Shown in pieces: positions 20,991-30,725 of a stretch of DNA of 64,000 bases; the stretch's first letter is position 1; the number at the start of each line of letters is the position of its first letter. The position numbers were made by a program, and so were the translations under genes. Origin of the DNA: Cephalopachus bancanus (taxonomy: Eukaryota; Chordata; Mammalia; Primates; Tarsiidae). The notes under the pieces are model-generated. The model was given only the letters and a program-made list of their open reading frames with translations, was not told where the DNA came from and did not search any database. The stretch lies in contig JAPVLO010000182.1 in the NCBI GenBank assembly GCA_027257055.1, positions 2,542,001-2,606,000 of the forward strand, written 5' to 3'.

Positions 20991-21438
20991 GAGTGACACA
21001 AGTGACTTCAAAAGCCATGCTCTTCTCGCCGGACCACGTGGCTTCTGCAAGTATGAAGGCGGACACGCACCTGGGGAAGTTTCTGGATCCCTGAGAACTT
21101 GTAACTGAATCTGCTCAGGCGAGTTTCTACTGTAATGGGAGGAAGACTGGGAAGACCAAAGCATGGGAATGGGAAAGGGCAGCCAACACGTATGCATTGC
21201 CAAGCCCCACGATGTGGGATATGTCAGTCTTTACAAACGAACCAAGGCGGCAGACCCGAATCTGGAGAAAAAGGGTAGGGTGTGAGCATGTGGGTGTTCA
21301 TGGTGTGTGTTCACTCGCACGTGGGCATTCGCATAAGCACGTGCGATGGTGGCTCCCTGCACACACAAGGATGTGAATGTGCATGACAGATCCATGTGTG
21401 CATGCTTCAACAGATAAAAGTGGAACTTATCTCGTTTT
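20991..21438. other. Intergenic stretch with degenerate GT-rich part
   Basis: Unassigned. Positions 21270-21400 are a degenerate TGTG/CACG-rich stretch (GTGTGTTCACTCGCACGTGGGC...), probably a decayed dinucleotide repeat. Confidence 0.45.
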
Positions 21439-21439
21439 T

Positions 21440-21724
21440 CTGTTTGAGTCGGGGTCTCACTCTCACGCGGGCTGGGGTGCCGTGGCACAATCAAGGCTCA
21501 CTGCAGCCTCAATCTCCTGGGCTCAGGGGATCCTCCCACCTCAGCCTCCCAAGTCGCTAGAACCACAGGCGTGCACCGCCACACCTGGCTAGCTTTTTAT
21601 TTTTTTGTAGAAACGGAGTCTCATTATATGGTCCAGCCGGTTTCACACTCCCAGGCTTAAGCAATCCTCCCATCTCGGCCTCCCAAAATGCTGGGATTAC
21701 AGGCGTGAGCCACAGCACCTGGCC
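21440..21724 (-). repeat. Alu SINE, AluJ-like
   Basis: Complement Alu: TTTGAGTCGGGGTCTCACTCTCACGCGGGC ... TTTTTTTGTAGAAACGGAGTCTC ... GAGCCACAGCACCTGGCC. Confidence 0.9.
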
Positions 21725-22424
21725 ACATTTTGTGTTTCGGTACACAGAAGACAAACCCCCAGAGTCCCTGCTTTTATTCACATGATAGTCTTCGAAGATC
21801 TCCACTTGCTTTGTGACTTGCACTATTAACTTCTGTGTTTGCAAAACACTCCCTGAGCCACTGGAAGTGCATGACGTGGCAAATTCTGAGTTTTGGGAGC
21901 CAGTCACAGGGACTCGCACATCATGACTTACCCAAACAAGTGGCAATGAAACTCTTGCGAGTCGGCTTCTTGGAACATTCTTATCTAGGGATTGCACGTG
22001 CTGGGGCGGAGGAACCAGACCTGCCCAGCGGGCTGCGGGAGGTGGGGGGCTGAGGGGAGGGGAGACAGCCTGGCAGCTTGGAAGCTGGAGGACGGTCTGA
22101 ATTCTTTATCTGCTTCTTCTGGAGCTACCAGAGCTTCGCAGGACCCAGGGATGACCAGCTGACTCTTCGGGAGTGCCTCAAGTCCTCCGCCCATGTGCAC
22201 GGGCTGAGAAGATGAGCTGACTGGCCCAGTGGAAGCTGTAGCATCCCCAGAGGGAACCCAAGACGCCTGGAGCCCAGTCGCGAGGAAGGCCGGAAGGCCT
22301 TCCAACAGGCCTGAGGCCAGCAGAGGGTTTCCCCGCCCAGCCCCTCTGGCACCCAGAAGCACAACTCTGACCTACAGCAGGACTTCTCCCTCTCCTCTGG
22401 AGCGTGAAGTGTCTTCTCTGCCTT
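21725..22424. other. Intergenic stretch, nothing assigned
   Basis: GC-rich on the right. Overlapping frames of up to 131 codons (minus strand) have no domain. No repeat family recognised. Confidence 0.45.
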
Positions 22425-22550
22425 CCACCTCAGCAGAGAGAGGGCCGCAAGTCTGTCTCCCCCACCCCTCACACTGTGTATCCCCAACACCCAGCCCACA
22501 GCCCAGTCCCCAGCAGACACTCAACAAATAACTGCTGAATCAACCAAGGC
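22425..22550 (+). repeat. LINE-2 3' end fragment
   Basis: CACTGTGTATCCCCAACACCCAGCCCACAGCCCAG...GCAGACACTCAACAAATAACTGCTGAATCAA matches the LINE-2 terminus 'gtatccccagcgcctagcacagtgcctggcacatagtaggcgctcaataaatgtttgttgaatga'. Confidence 0.75.
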
Positions 22551-22611
22551 ATCTACCTCCTCTTTCTTACTCTGGCCAACAAGATTTCCTAGGATAACTC
22601 GAAAGGTCACT

Positions 22612-22898
22612 GAGGCTGGACACGGTGGCTCACGCCTGTAATCCCAGCACTTTGAGAGACCAAGACGGGAGGATCGCTTGAGCCCAGGAGTTTGACACGT
22701 GGGCGACATAGTGAGGCCTCGTTTCTACCAAAAATTTAAGAATTAGCTGGGTGTGGTGGCGTGTACCTGTAGTCTCAGCTACTCAGGAGGCTGCGGTGGG
22801 AGGATTGCCTGAGCCCAAGAGGTCAAGGCTGTGGTGTGCTGCGATCATGCCACTACACTCCAGTCTGGGTGACAGAGTGAGACCCTGACTCAAAAAAA
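22612..22898 (+). repeat. Alu SINE, AluJ-like
   Basis: GAGGCTGGACACGGTGGCTCACGCCTGTAATCCC to AGAGTGAGACCCTGACTCAAAAAAACAAAA, with a short deletion in the left arm (GTTTGACACGTGGGCGAC). Confidence 0.92.
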
Positions 22899-24004
22899 CA
22901 AAACGCAATTGACGTTTTCCACGTGCTGAGCCATTCCAGGAAGTATGGAATCTACTGGATACTCAAGAAGAGAGGAGTTTGAGGTGGATTAAGTTTCATT
23001 TCATGGAGTTTCCAGAACACTGCACAAAAGGGTCGAAGTAGCAGAGAAGAGAAACACAACTGAGTTGCAGAAGCTGTAAGCTGGTGGCACACCTCCGGCA
23101 GCCATCAGTAACTGGTCACAGCCTCTTTCTTGTAGGACCAGAGGTGGCCTAAGTACTCTGTCTCAGCAAAGTCCCCCAGGGAGCCCTTACAGGGGACCGG
23201 GATCAGCACTCAGGACAAAATCTATTTGCCATCTTGGCAGGTAGGTACACAGGCCGGGCTTCTGTACTAAGTTCAGCAAACAAGGGGTGAGCAGAAAGCT
23301 CCTGGAGCTCTGACAACTCTAACCATGAAGACAACAAACATCTGGAAGGGGTGGGCCCCTTCTTTCCTGTCTTGCTGTGGCGGGCCACCTGGTGCGCTGG
23401 TACTGAGAGCAGGATGTTTTTCGGCTCAAAACCCCCAGAAACCCCAGTCATACCCACAGAACCACAATAAACACGGAGGCTCTGGGGCAATCTCTTCCAC
23501 GCCGGGTCCGTCTCCTCCGAGGCCAGCTTCCTTCCGGTCCGCATCAGGACCCTGAGTCCCTCCTCCGAGGTCCCTGCCATTCCAGACTGCAGGCTGGTGT
23601 ACCCCCCCACCCCAAACACACACCACAGGCCCTCTTCAGTACCCAGCCTCGCCCATGCTCATCCGAGAAGCGGTCTGCTTTCAGTGACCTGGTGGGGCGA
23701 CCTCTTGCCCTTCCTGAAACGTGTGGATGTGAAATGGGAAACTCCACCCCCAGCGGCTCTAGGGACTTATTTTCAGCTGTTCTTCTCACCAGAAGCGCTC
23801 CGCTTTTCCCAGAGAATGTGTCTGTGCTAGGAACACAAAACCCCCAGCAGTGTCTTCCCTCCTTGGGGTTATTTTTCAGCCCAGGAATTCTCTTTCCGAG
23901 GGTGGGCCCCTTGTCGAATGAGCCCTCCCTGCTAAGTGTTCTAGGAATCCATTGGCATCAGTGTACCAGTTAGCGTTGTTGTGCGAGGCTTCGTTCAGCT
24001 TCAG
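22899..24004. other. Intergenic stretch, nothing assigned
   Basis: No gene or repeat family recognised in about 1.1 kb. Frames of up to 138 codons occur on the minus strand, without domains or coding bias. Confidence 0.45.
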
Positions 24005-24440
24005 TGAATTTTTTTTTTTTGAGAGTCTTCAGCGCATTTGCCCATTTCATGATGGGTGCTTTGCAAGTGCACCTGCCCACACTGTGCTGAGTGTTCGGCG
24101 GTTTTTCACCAGAAATGGCATGAGGCCCATGTCCCACCCTCTCTCTTCACCCACTCTCTCCCTGAATGACTTTTTTTTTGTTTCCCTGGATGAAAAATGT
24201 CCTCAAAGGGAAACGTTTTGCCCATGTGGAAGAGGTGAAACAACAACAGCAGAAGCTCTAAAAGACATCAAAATGGATGCGTTCCGAAACTGTTTTGAGC
24301 AGTGGGAAAAGCGTCTCGAGTGCACTGCATCCGAGAGCACCTTGAAAGTGACTGAGGTTTACACATGTAAGAATAAATGAACAATTTTCAATAAATACAT
24401 TCTGGGCTTTGGGGGGTCCCCCTCATATTTTGGAGCTAAA
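24005..24440 (+). mobile_element. Tc1/mariner-type DNA transposon remnant with transposase C-terminus
   Basis: The frame at 23952-24380 encodes a decayed mariner transposase end. The part APAHTVLSVRRFFTRNGM corresponds to the family pattern around 'DNAPAH...LSVxxFLxKxxM', and SSPTLSLNDFFF to 'YSPDLAPCDFFLF'. The conserved 'LKGKRFANVEEVK..TAEALKGIK.DEFKNCFEQWxKRL' block follows as DIKMDAFRNCFEQWEKRLE. The aspartate expected before NAPAH is replaced (ASAPAH), and the motif around the third aspartate is degraded, so it is inactive. The 3' end runs through ATAAATACATTCTGG into GGGGGGTCCCCCTCATATTTT, consistent with the terminal inverted repeat. It resembles the old mammalian MARNA-type mariner. 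The N-terminal half and left terminus are missing. Confidence 0.8.
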
Positions 24441-25060
24441 GGGCAGTGTGAACAGCCTGCAGCCTGGAGACACTTTCCACGCGCGTCTTTCCAGAGGATC
24501 CTGTGTTACCGCCCAGAGCCAGGAGCTCTGGGCAAGGAGAAGACAAGCCATACACTGTCTTCACTTATGCTGCGCTGCCACCGCTGCCCCCAAACACTCT
24601 TTATTATCCTTGTCATCATCTCCAAACATGCACAAATCCCCGGGTCAGTGCAGCCCACGGGTGAGCCCGGCTTCCGCCCAGGCAGCCTGAAAGAGCCTGT
24701 TGGAGGAAAAGGTCGTTGCCTAAAGCCCTAAACACAACCCAGCGGCAAATGCGCCCTCAGCCCAGCCAACAGCATAGACACCCCTAACGCTACACAAGCT
24801 CGGGGAAGCATATTTAAGAATAAAAATAGATCTTAAAATATTTAAGATGTATGCATTTTGTGCCCTTGTAGCCAAATGCCTAGTACATATGATTTCTCAT
24901 AATCACTAACTATGAAATTAGTGAGTGTGTAAAAAAAAATTAAAATAATTAGTATCTGAATCAAATATTAGTTAAACTTACTCATGTCGTTGGTGTTTCT
25001 TATATTTTCCTTAACAAACTCAAATTGAGTCTTTTAGACCCAAGGAGCAAACAATTAACT
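24441..25060. other. Intergenic stretch, AT-rich on the right
   Basis: 24441-24780 is balanced unique sequence. 24790-25060 is AT-rich, with A9 at 24931. Nothing recognised. Confidence 0.45.
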
Positions 25061-25072
25061 AAGATTTTTACC

Positions 25073-25367
25073 TTTTTTTTTTTTTTTAATCAGGTTCTCA
25101 TTCTGCCACCCAAGCTGCAGTGCCGTGGCATACTCATAGCTCATGGCAGCCTCAATTTCCTGGGCTCAGGCCATCCTCCCACCTTAGTCTCCCAGGTAGC
25201 TGGGACTACAGTTATGGGCCACCGCATCCAGCTAATTATTTTGGTTTTTGTGGAGACAAGGTCTTGCTATGTTGCCTAGTCTGGTCTCAAACTCCTGGGC
25301 TCAAGCAGCCCTCCCAACTCAGCCTCCCAAGCTACTGGGATTATAGGTGTGAGCCACAGCACCCAGC
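25073..25367 (-). repeat. Alu SINE, AluJ-like
   Basis: Complement Alu with a long T tract, TCAGGTTCTCATTCTGCCACCC..., ending GAGCCACAGCACCCAGCC. The target-site duplication AGATTTTTAC lies near 25061 and 25368. Confidence 0.92.
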
Positions 25368-25728
25368 CAGATTTTTACACTTTTTAGAGAAAAAAGGCAG
25401 TAGATCATTTTATGTTTTAAGTAAAGATTGCATTCCAAATGGCAAGTTTTATGCCTTAAGAATAACATTTTATCTGCTAGAGTCTGTAATCTGGGGTTTG
25501 TTATATGTATATAAAATCTGAAAGACTCAGCTCCAGGATAAACCCGAAGAAACAAGTGAGAATTTGGCATGGTTTGGTTCACAGGTGTGTCAATTCATCA
25601 ACTCACACAAAGCACCAGGGGCACCTTCCCCTCCTCCCCAAGTGAAGCCTGGACCATTTGAATCATAGAACAGGATCACCATTTGACCCATCTGCCAGTG
25701 GGAAAATCAGACGTTCATGCAGCCCACA
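25368..25728. other. Intergenic stretch, nothing assigned
   Basis: About 360 bases with no gene or recognisable repeat. Confidence 0.4.
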
Positions 25729-25729
25729 A

Positions 25730-26032
25730 CAGGGGTCCCCAACTCCGGGGCGGAGGCCTGGTCCGGCCCACGGCCTTTTGGGAACTGAGTCTCACAGCAG
25801 AAGGTGAATGGTGTGCAAACGGGTCTCTGTCTTCTGTCACATCAAAGTCGGGGGCTTTAGAGTCGCACAGGCGTGCCGTGGACTGCGCATACACGGGATC
25901 TAGGCTGTGCACGCCCTGTGATCATCTAATGCCTGACGATTCCCCCTATACCCCTCTGGCCCCGGGCCCATCCGTGGAAAAGTAGTCTTCCACAAAACCA
26001 TCCCTGATGCCAAAAAGGTTGGGAACCGCTGG
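25730..26032 (+). mobile_element. Non-autonomous hAT (MER1/Charlie-type) transposon, both ends present
   Basis: A complete short element. The left terminus CAGGGGTCCCCAAC and right terminus GTTGGGAACCGCTG form imperfect inverted repeats. The interior has the hallmark segments GCACAGCAGAAGGTGA-like (CTCACAGCAGAAGGTGAATGG), GGACTGCGCATACACGGGATCTAGGCTG, ATCTAATGCCTGACGAT and AAAAGTAGTCTTCCACAAAACC. There is no transposase. Old, present throughout placental mammals. Confidence 0.88.
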
Positions 26033-26139
26033 TCTAAAAGAATCATACCCCCACACACACCCAGAAGGGTCAATACAGCAGAGCACCTAGCCTCTAAACA
26101 TGGCATGTAAAGACCCCTCGCTTGCGGTTTCCTCCCCCG

Positions 26140-26435
26140 AGCTGATTATGTCGTGCCTTTGCCCCTGCTCTCACATGGATAATTCCCAGTCCAGGGAATC
26201 AGCTCAAACGCTGCTTCTTCCGGGAGGTATTTCCCAGACCCCAGCTAATTTGGGTCCCTGCTCTATACCCCTCACATCAGCAGCCCCCAGTGAAACTGAG
26301 ATACAAGTTCTGCAGGGACAGGGACATACGTGTCTGCCTGTCCTGCCCAGGCTCAGCATGCTGCCTGCCACATGGCAGGTGTTCCAAAACAGTCTGCCGA
26401 TTAATGAAGGAATGAACGAACAGTCCCTAAGGACT
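26140..26435 (+). repeat. LINE-2 3' fragment
   Basis: GAATCAGCTCAAACGCTGCTTCTTCCGGGAGGTATTTCCCAGACC corresponds to 'tcagctcaaatgtcacctcctccaggaagccttccctgacc'. CTGCAGGGACAGGGACATACGTGTC...CAGCATGCTGCCTGCCACATGGCAGGTGTTCC...GAAGGAATGAACGA matches the LINE-2 terminus. Confidence 0.85.
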
Positions 26436-26597
26436 AGACAACTTCCTCCAGCTTTGTAGGCTTGGGAGTCTCAATGACCGGACACACTGGGAATCTGCCC
26501 CCACAAAGGCCTTCCCACACAGACACGTTTTCTGACCCATAAAGAGCAGCGCCAAGTGAAAACCGGCTCCAATAAGCAATCCGCAGCATTCTTCTGT

Positions 26598-26765
26598 AAC
26601 AGGGATGGACAAACCACGGCCCATGAAATAAAGTGGCCCGGAGCTGCGCTCATTCATTCACGTCTGGTCCTTGGCACTACACACACTGCAAGGGCAGTGT
26701 TGAGTCGTCGCAACAGAGCTGATCTGGCCCTCACAGCCCGAAAGATTTGAAATCTGGGCCTTTTC
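26598..26765 (+). mobile_element. hAT-type transposon fragment with internal deletion
   Basis: ACAGGGATGGACAAACCACGGCCCATG resembles the family start 'caggggtcggcaaactacggcccg'. TTGAGTCGTCGCAACAGAGCTGATCTGGCCCTCACAGCC corresponds to 'ttgagtagttgcgacagagaccgtatggcccgcaaagcc'. It appears to be the same family as 50489-50822, with much of the middle missing. Confidence 0.65.
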
Positions 26766-26779
26766 AACCAGTGCACCAA

Positions 26780-27058
26780 AGCCGGGTGCAGTGGCTCACA
26801 CCTGGAATCCCAGCAGCTTGGGAGGCCAAGGCGGGAGGAGGGCTTGAGCCCCAGAGTTTAAGACCAGCCCTGGCAACATAATGAGACCTCTTCTTTACAA
26901 AAAAAATTTTTTTTAATTTAGCTGGGCGTGGTGGCATATACCGGTAGTCCTAGCTACTCAGGAGGCTGAGGCAGAAGGATCACCTGTGCCCACGAGGTGA
27001 ACCGTGACCTGTGCCCAGCCTAGGCAACAGAGTTAGCCCCAAATAAAATAAAATAAAA
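26780..27058 (+). repeat. Alu SINE with deleted right arm
   Basis: GCCGGGTGCAGTGGCTCACACCTGGAATCCC to CCTAGGCAACAGAGTTAGCCCCAAATAAAATAAAATAAAA. About 30 bases of the right arm are missing near 27000. Flanks AGTGCACCAAAGCC and AGTGTACCAAGCC indicate the target site. Confidence 0.88.
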
Positions 27059-27259
27059 AGTGTACCAAGCCTGAACCAGAGCTTCAAAGCAGTTGAGGGT
27101 CAGAAGAGGACTCAGGAACAAAACAGAAGTGTAGACACGGCCGCACGAGGGAGGGCGAAGGCTCGAGCTGGGGCAGTGGGCGTGGGACTGTCGGAGGAGA
27201 CCGCCTGAGCCCCAGGAAGGGGCCCCTGAAACCTCCACGTGTGCTGAGACTCGTGTGGT

Positions 27260-27425
27260 TTTGTGTAAGACAGACCTGGGCTGAATCCGCCTTGTGGTTT
27301 GCTAGATGCTTGGTCTTAGGCGGGTTTCCTTCCATCCTGAGCTTAGCTGGCTTCCACTTCAAAAGAGAAACCACCTGCATCACAAGGTTGAGATGAGCAT
27401 TTGCTGAAATAAGGAAATAAGCCTC
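27260..27425 (+). repeat. MIR SINE fragment
   Basis: GACAGACCTGGGCTGAATCCGCC, TGGTCTTAGGCGGGTTTCC and GAAACCACCTGCATCACAAGGTTGAGATGAGCATTTGC follow the MIR order from core to 3' end. Confidence 0.76.
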
Positions 27426-27443
27426 GTGGGGAGACCCTCTGAA

Positions 27444-27479
27444 AGCTGACACGTCAGGACAGCTGACACGTCAGGACAG
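27444..27479 (+). repeat. Perfect 17-base tandem duplication
   Basis: The unit AGCTGACACGTCAGGAC occurs twice back to back (27444-27460 and 27461-27477) and begins a third time. Each unit contains TGACACGTCA, whose complement TGACGTGTCA resembles a bZIP (CRE/UPRE-like) site. No function is shown. Confidence 0.9.
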
Positions 27480-27794
27480 TCTGGAGAGCCCAGAGCCTCA
27501 AGGCCCCTCTGAGTGCTCATGGATCTAGGTCTGAATTCTGCCTCTGCCTCTTGGGGCCTCTGGGTCCTGGGAAGAGCCCAGCCCCTGCGTGCCATCTCCC
27601 CACCTCTCCAGTGAGGCGGACGCGCCCAGCCAAGGTGTGGCTTTAGGGACCAAGCGGCAAAAGCACCCAGTACAGCACGTGGCTCCCAGGGGGTTCCCTG
27701 TGCTCTTCCCACCGGCTTGTCGAGCCGACCTCAGTCCACGGCAGGTGCTCAGTCACTGCGATTTCCTTGGTCAGAGGAATCGGCACAGTGGGAC
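27480..27794. other. Intergenic stretch, nothing assigned
   Basis: GC-rich unassigned sequence with overlapping frames of about 100 codons on both strands and no domains. Confidence 0.4.
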
Positions 27795-27900
27795 CGAGAG
27801 GACCTGGCACAGGGAATCCATGTGCTTGCCCTTGTTACCAACTTGCTGTGCGGCTTTGGGCAGCTCCCATGACCGCCTTGGAGGCTGAAATGTTGCTTAT
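27795..27900 (+). repeat. MIR SINE fragment, split by a retrocopy
   Basis: TTACCAACTTGCTGTGCGGCTTTGGGCAGCTCCCATGACCGCC...GTTGCTTATAAAATG follows the MIR core ('cttactagctgtgtgaccttgggcaag...atctgtaaaatg'). It is interrupted at 27914/27915 by the retrocopy and resumes with GATCTAGAATCAC at 28471. Confidence 0.75.
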
Positions 27901-27914
27901 AAAATGAAAGGGTT

Positions 27915-28456
27915 CACCGTTCCAGAGAATGTGTGCTATCATTTGATGCTTTCCCTTATTGACTTTGAGTCTCTGCTTCTAATGCACCACTAGTGATATT
28001 AAATCTAAAACATCAAGCATTCTGTGTGTTATATTTGTTGTACTCTATGAACTATAAATAAATTCTGTTTTAGACCTGAAAAAACACTTATTTAGACTAC
28101 GCACGGTCGGAGATTCTGTTACAGATGGTACTACTAATCTACAACTATGGAGGCAGAGTTGTTTTTTTTTAAATTTTAGAATTGTGGTGTACAAGTGAGG
28201 ATTTACTATGTAAGTTGTGTGCAGGTGAAGTTTGGGCTTCTAGTTGGCCCTCTCTTCCCCCGATAGTGGACCTGGTATCCGGTGTGTTGACAAATCCTCC
28301 CTCTTTCTCCTTCCCTAAGTTGGTTGAAGGACTGTGGTTTTATTTCTGGATTTTCTGTCCCGCTCCATTGTTCTATGTGAGTATTCCTGGACCGGCACCA
28401 TGCTGTCTTGGTTACTGCACCCTTGCAATAAAGTTTAAAGTCTGGAAGTGAAAAAA
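27915..28456 (+). pseudogene. Retrocopy of an unrecognised transcript ending in an antisense LINE-1 piece
   Basis: All marks of L1-mediated retroposition are present. The target-site duplication AAAATGAAAGGGTT occurs at 27901-27914 and 28457-28470. A pure A tract (28451-28460) closes the insert. The signal AATAAA lies at 28427-28432, 18 bases before the tail. The break point TTAT/AAAA fits the L1 endonuclease preference. The right half (about 28159-28450) is LINE-1 3' sequence in complement orientation: a T tract, then GTGGTGTACAAGTGAGG, and ORF2-complement words such as TTGTTCTATGTGAGTATTCC and GCACCATGCTGTCTTGGTTACTGC. The source transcript therefore ran through a LINE-1 in antisense and was polyadenylated by it. 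The left half (27915-28158) contains another AATAAA at 28057, and I cannot assign it to a gene. No long open frame. Confidence 0.82.
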
Positions 28457-28482
28457 AAAATGAAAGGGTTGATCTAGAATCA

Positions 28483-28628
28483 CTGTTTCCAAACTTTTAT
28501 TGCTCTGTTGGTGATTAGAACCTCTCAGAAACCTGGTAAAACATCAACTTCTCTAGAAGATTCCTAGAAAGCCCCTGAGAGTTCTGGTTCTGAAGACCCA
28601 CAATGGCTGAGATTAGATTCTGTCTTTT
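28483..28628 (+). mobile_element. hAT-Charlie (MER5A-like) fossil, left part
   Basis: CACTGTTTCCAAACTTTTATTGC...TGGTAAAACATCAACTTCTC...GAGAGTTCTGGTTCTG resembles MER5-group elements ('cagtggttctcaaacttt ... agattctgattc'). It is interrupted by the Alu at 28629-28862 and ends near 28950. Confidence 0.55.
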
Positions 28629-28862
28629 TTTTTTTTTTGAGTCAGAGCCTTACTCTGTCACCCAGACTGGAGTGCAGTGGCCGCTCCCGGCCACCGCAGC
28701 CTCGACCTGCTGGGCTCTGGCGATCCTTCCGCCTCAGCCTTCCGAGTAGCCGGAATTACAGGCACGCGCTACCACGCCCGGCTGATTTTTGATTTATTGT
28801 GATGATGGGAGATGAGGTCTCCCAAAGCGCGGGATGACAGGCTGAGCCACCGAGCCCAGCCT
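28629..28862 (-). repeat. Alu SINE, lineage-specific, with left-arm deletion
   Basis: Complement Alu with TGAGTCAGAGCCTTACTCTGTCACCC and the lineage-specific CGGCGATCCTTCC-like block, ending GCTGAGCCACCGAGCCCAGCC. About 55 bases of the left arm are missing after GGAGATGAGGTCTCC. The perfect duplication AGATTCTGTCTTTT flanks it (28615-28628 and 28863-28876). Confidence 0.92.
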
Positions 28863-28950
28863 AGATTCTGTCTTTTAAATGAGTACTTGAGATGATTCTT
28901 CACATCAAAGTGGTTTGGGAAACACTTGGCTCGGTGAGTTCTAAGGTACA
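28863..28950 (+). mobile_element. hAT-Charlie (MER5A-like) fossil, right part
   Basis: GAGATGATTCTTCACATCAAAGTGGTTTGGGAAACACTTGG matches the MER5-type 3' terminus ('ggtgattctaatgtgcagccaaggttgagaaccactg'). It completes the element begun at 28483. Confidence 0.55.
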
Positions 28951-29444
28951 GTTTTAAAAACTGTAAAGTCCTGCATGCCCCAGTCCAGCAATCCATGGAG
29001 TGTGTGTTTGTGTGTGCTAAGAGGGACAGAAGGCGTGTCTCTGGGCCTATGTAACTGTCAGTTGGGTGTTCCATTTCAAAAAGATTTGAGACTGCCCGTT
29101 TGCCACCACATGACCATCCCAATGTCCCTGCAGACGTTTTTCAGGCGTTTCTCTCTCTCTCCTGACTCATGTTTGCTTATTTCCAGAAACCCCTACCCCT
29201 TCCCAAAGAGCACGGGACCAGGACCTGCAGCTGGAGTGTCTCCGACAGCCTTTCTCACAGGCTGCGCTTTCAGGAGTTTCCAGGAAATGACCATTTTCTC
29301 AGCCCCTCTCAGCCCGGGCAGGGGTTCAGAATTCTGTGTGGGAGGGAGAAGAGCACCCAGCAGCCCGAGCTTGGGGCACAGACGCAGGGGCCACACACCA
29401 GAGGCAAGAGGCCAAGCGGGTGGGGGTGGAGAGAGAACGTGGCT
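28951..29444. other. Intergenic stretch, nothing assigned
   Basis: A 245-codon plus-strand frame (28975-29712) and several overlapping frames cross this interval, but none shows a domain, and the composition is not codon-like. No gene is supported. Confidence 0.45.
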
Positions 29445-29612
29445 TTGGTGTCAAAAGCCTGCCCAGAGGCCACAGCCCGAGTCCCAGGTCTGCCTATTGC
29501 AAACTGCACGCCTGGGACACGGCAGCTTGCCTGTCCAAGTCTCAGTGTCATCATCTATCAAGCCCCAGGCACGGGGACCGTCTGAGAGTCCTGTGAGATC
29601 ACGGCCAACCTG
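29445..29612 (+). repeat. MIR SINE fragment
   Basis: GTGGCTTTGGTGTCAAAAGCCTG...GAGTCCCAGGTCTGCC...CTTGCCTGTCCAAGTCTCAGTGTCATCATCTATCAAG...GAGAGTCCTGTGAGATCACGG follows MIR from the core to the 3' end. Confidence 0.76.
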
Positions 29613-30725
29613 TGCTGCAAGTAGTAAAGCTGCCTCTTCCTTGTGCCATTGCCATTGCAGCATGGTTCCTGGCTCTCTTAAAAGCTGCACCTGCATGCCA
29701 CCCAGTTTCTAGTGACTAAAACTAGTTTTTCTCAGACTCTTAGACAGTGGAAATGCAAATCCTGCAACATCTGGAGAGTCCTAGAAGTTATTCTCCCTTT
29801 CTTATCAGTGAAGGCACTAAACCCTCAGGGTCAGTGCACGGCCTCAGTTCCACTGAAATAGGAAGGCCGAGAGGATGAGGCTAAAGATGACCTGACTCAG
29901 AGGGTGGCAGAGCCCTCCTGGACTCAGAGGGCTGTGGATGAACGCTCCCGCAGCACTGACCACGACCTCGAGCACCCTGTGTGCATTTGTGCTTTCCCTT
30001 GTACATAACCACAAATGTGCATTTTGTGTACACATATGTGGGGTCTGTACACGTCGTCTGGGTTTGCGTGGCCATGCGGAGTACTGTTTCTGGGCATAGA
30101 CACTGGTGTTAGACGTCCAAGCTCATCGAATGAAGCCCAGGACCTAAAAGCAGGAGGCTGTGGCTTCAGTTCCAACTGTCCCCTAGTCCCTGCCCATCAG
30201 GCCACAGGTAGGGGCTGCAGGCCTTGTGGGTATCTAGGGAAGAGTGCGTGTGCATGCACCTTGCTGTGGATGTCCCATGCCTCCACCAGCCCCCCGCTTC
30301 CCGGTCTCTCATATGTGTTATTCAGTGAATTCTTGCAAGAAGCCTGTGGAAGAGTCAAAGACTGCCAGAGCTGAGAGAGATTTAAGAGATGCACAGTCTT
30401 CTTCCTACGTCAGAGGGGGAAACTATAAATGCCAGAGAGGCCAAGTGACTCACCCAAGGCCACACAGCCAGCTGTTGAGATTCGTTTCTCGCATGCTCAT
30501 GGACAAATGTCTGCTGCGTTCTGGCTCCGTGTCAGCCAACAAGCAGATGCTGGAGAGAATCCCAGGGAGCCTACCGAGGTTGGGGTCAAAGAAGACACTT
30601 TTGGCAAGTGCCATTTAAGCCATCGCTTCCCCGAAGGGTGATGGACAAGTGGCCCCAGCAGGGGAGACTCCACATGCGTGCAGAGGGAGTATTTGAGCTG
30701 AGGGCTGAAATGATTGCTTTTGTTT
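29613..30725. other. Intergenic stretch with an ancient-repeat trace
   Basis: Mostly unassigned. 30355-30480 contains CTGCCAGAGCTGAGAGAGATTTAAGAG and CCAGAGAGGCCAAGTGACTCACCCAAGGCCACACAGCCAGC, an old MIR-like or related repeat that includes the 'gcccaaggtcacacagc' core. Confidence 0.5.

Noticed and set aside
28975..29712. 245-codon plus-strand frame
   Set aside because: It crosses a MIR fragment, has no domain or conserved motif, and overlaps several other frames.
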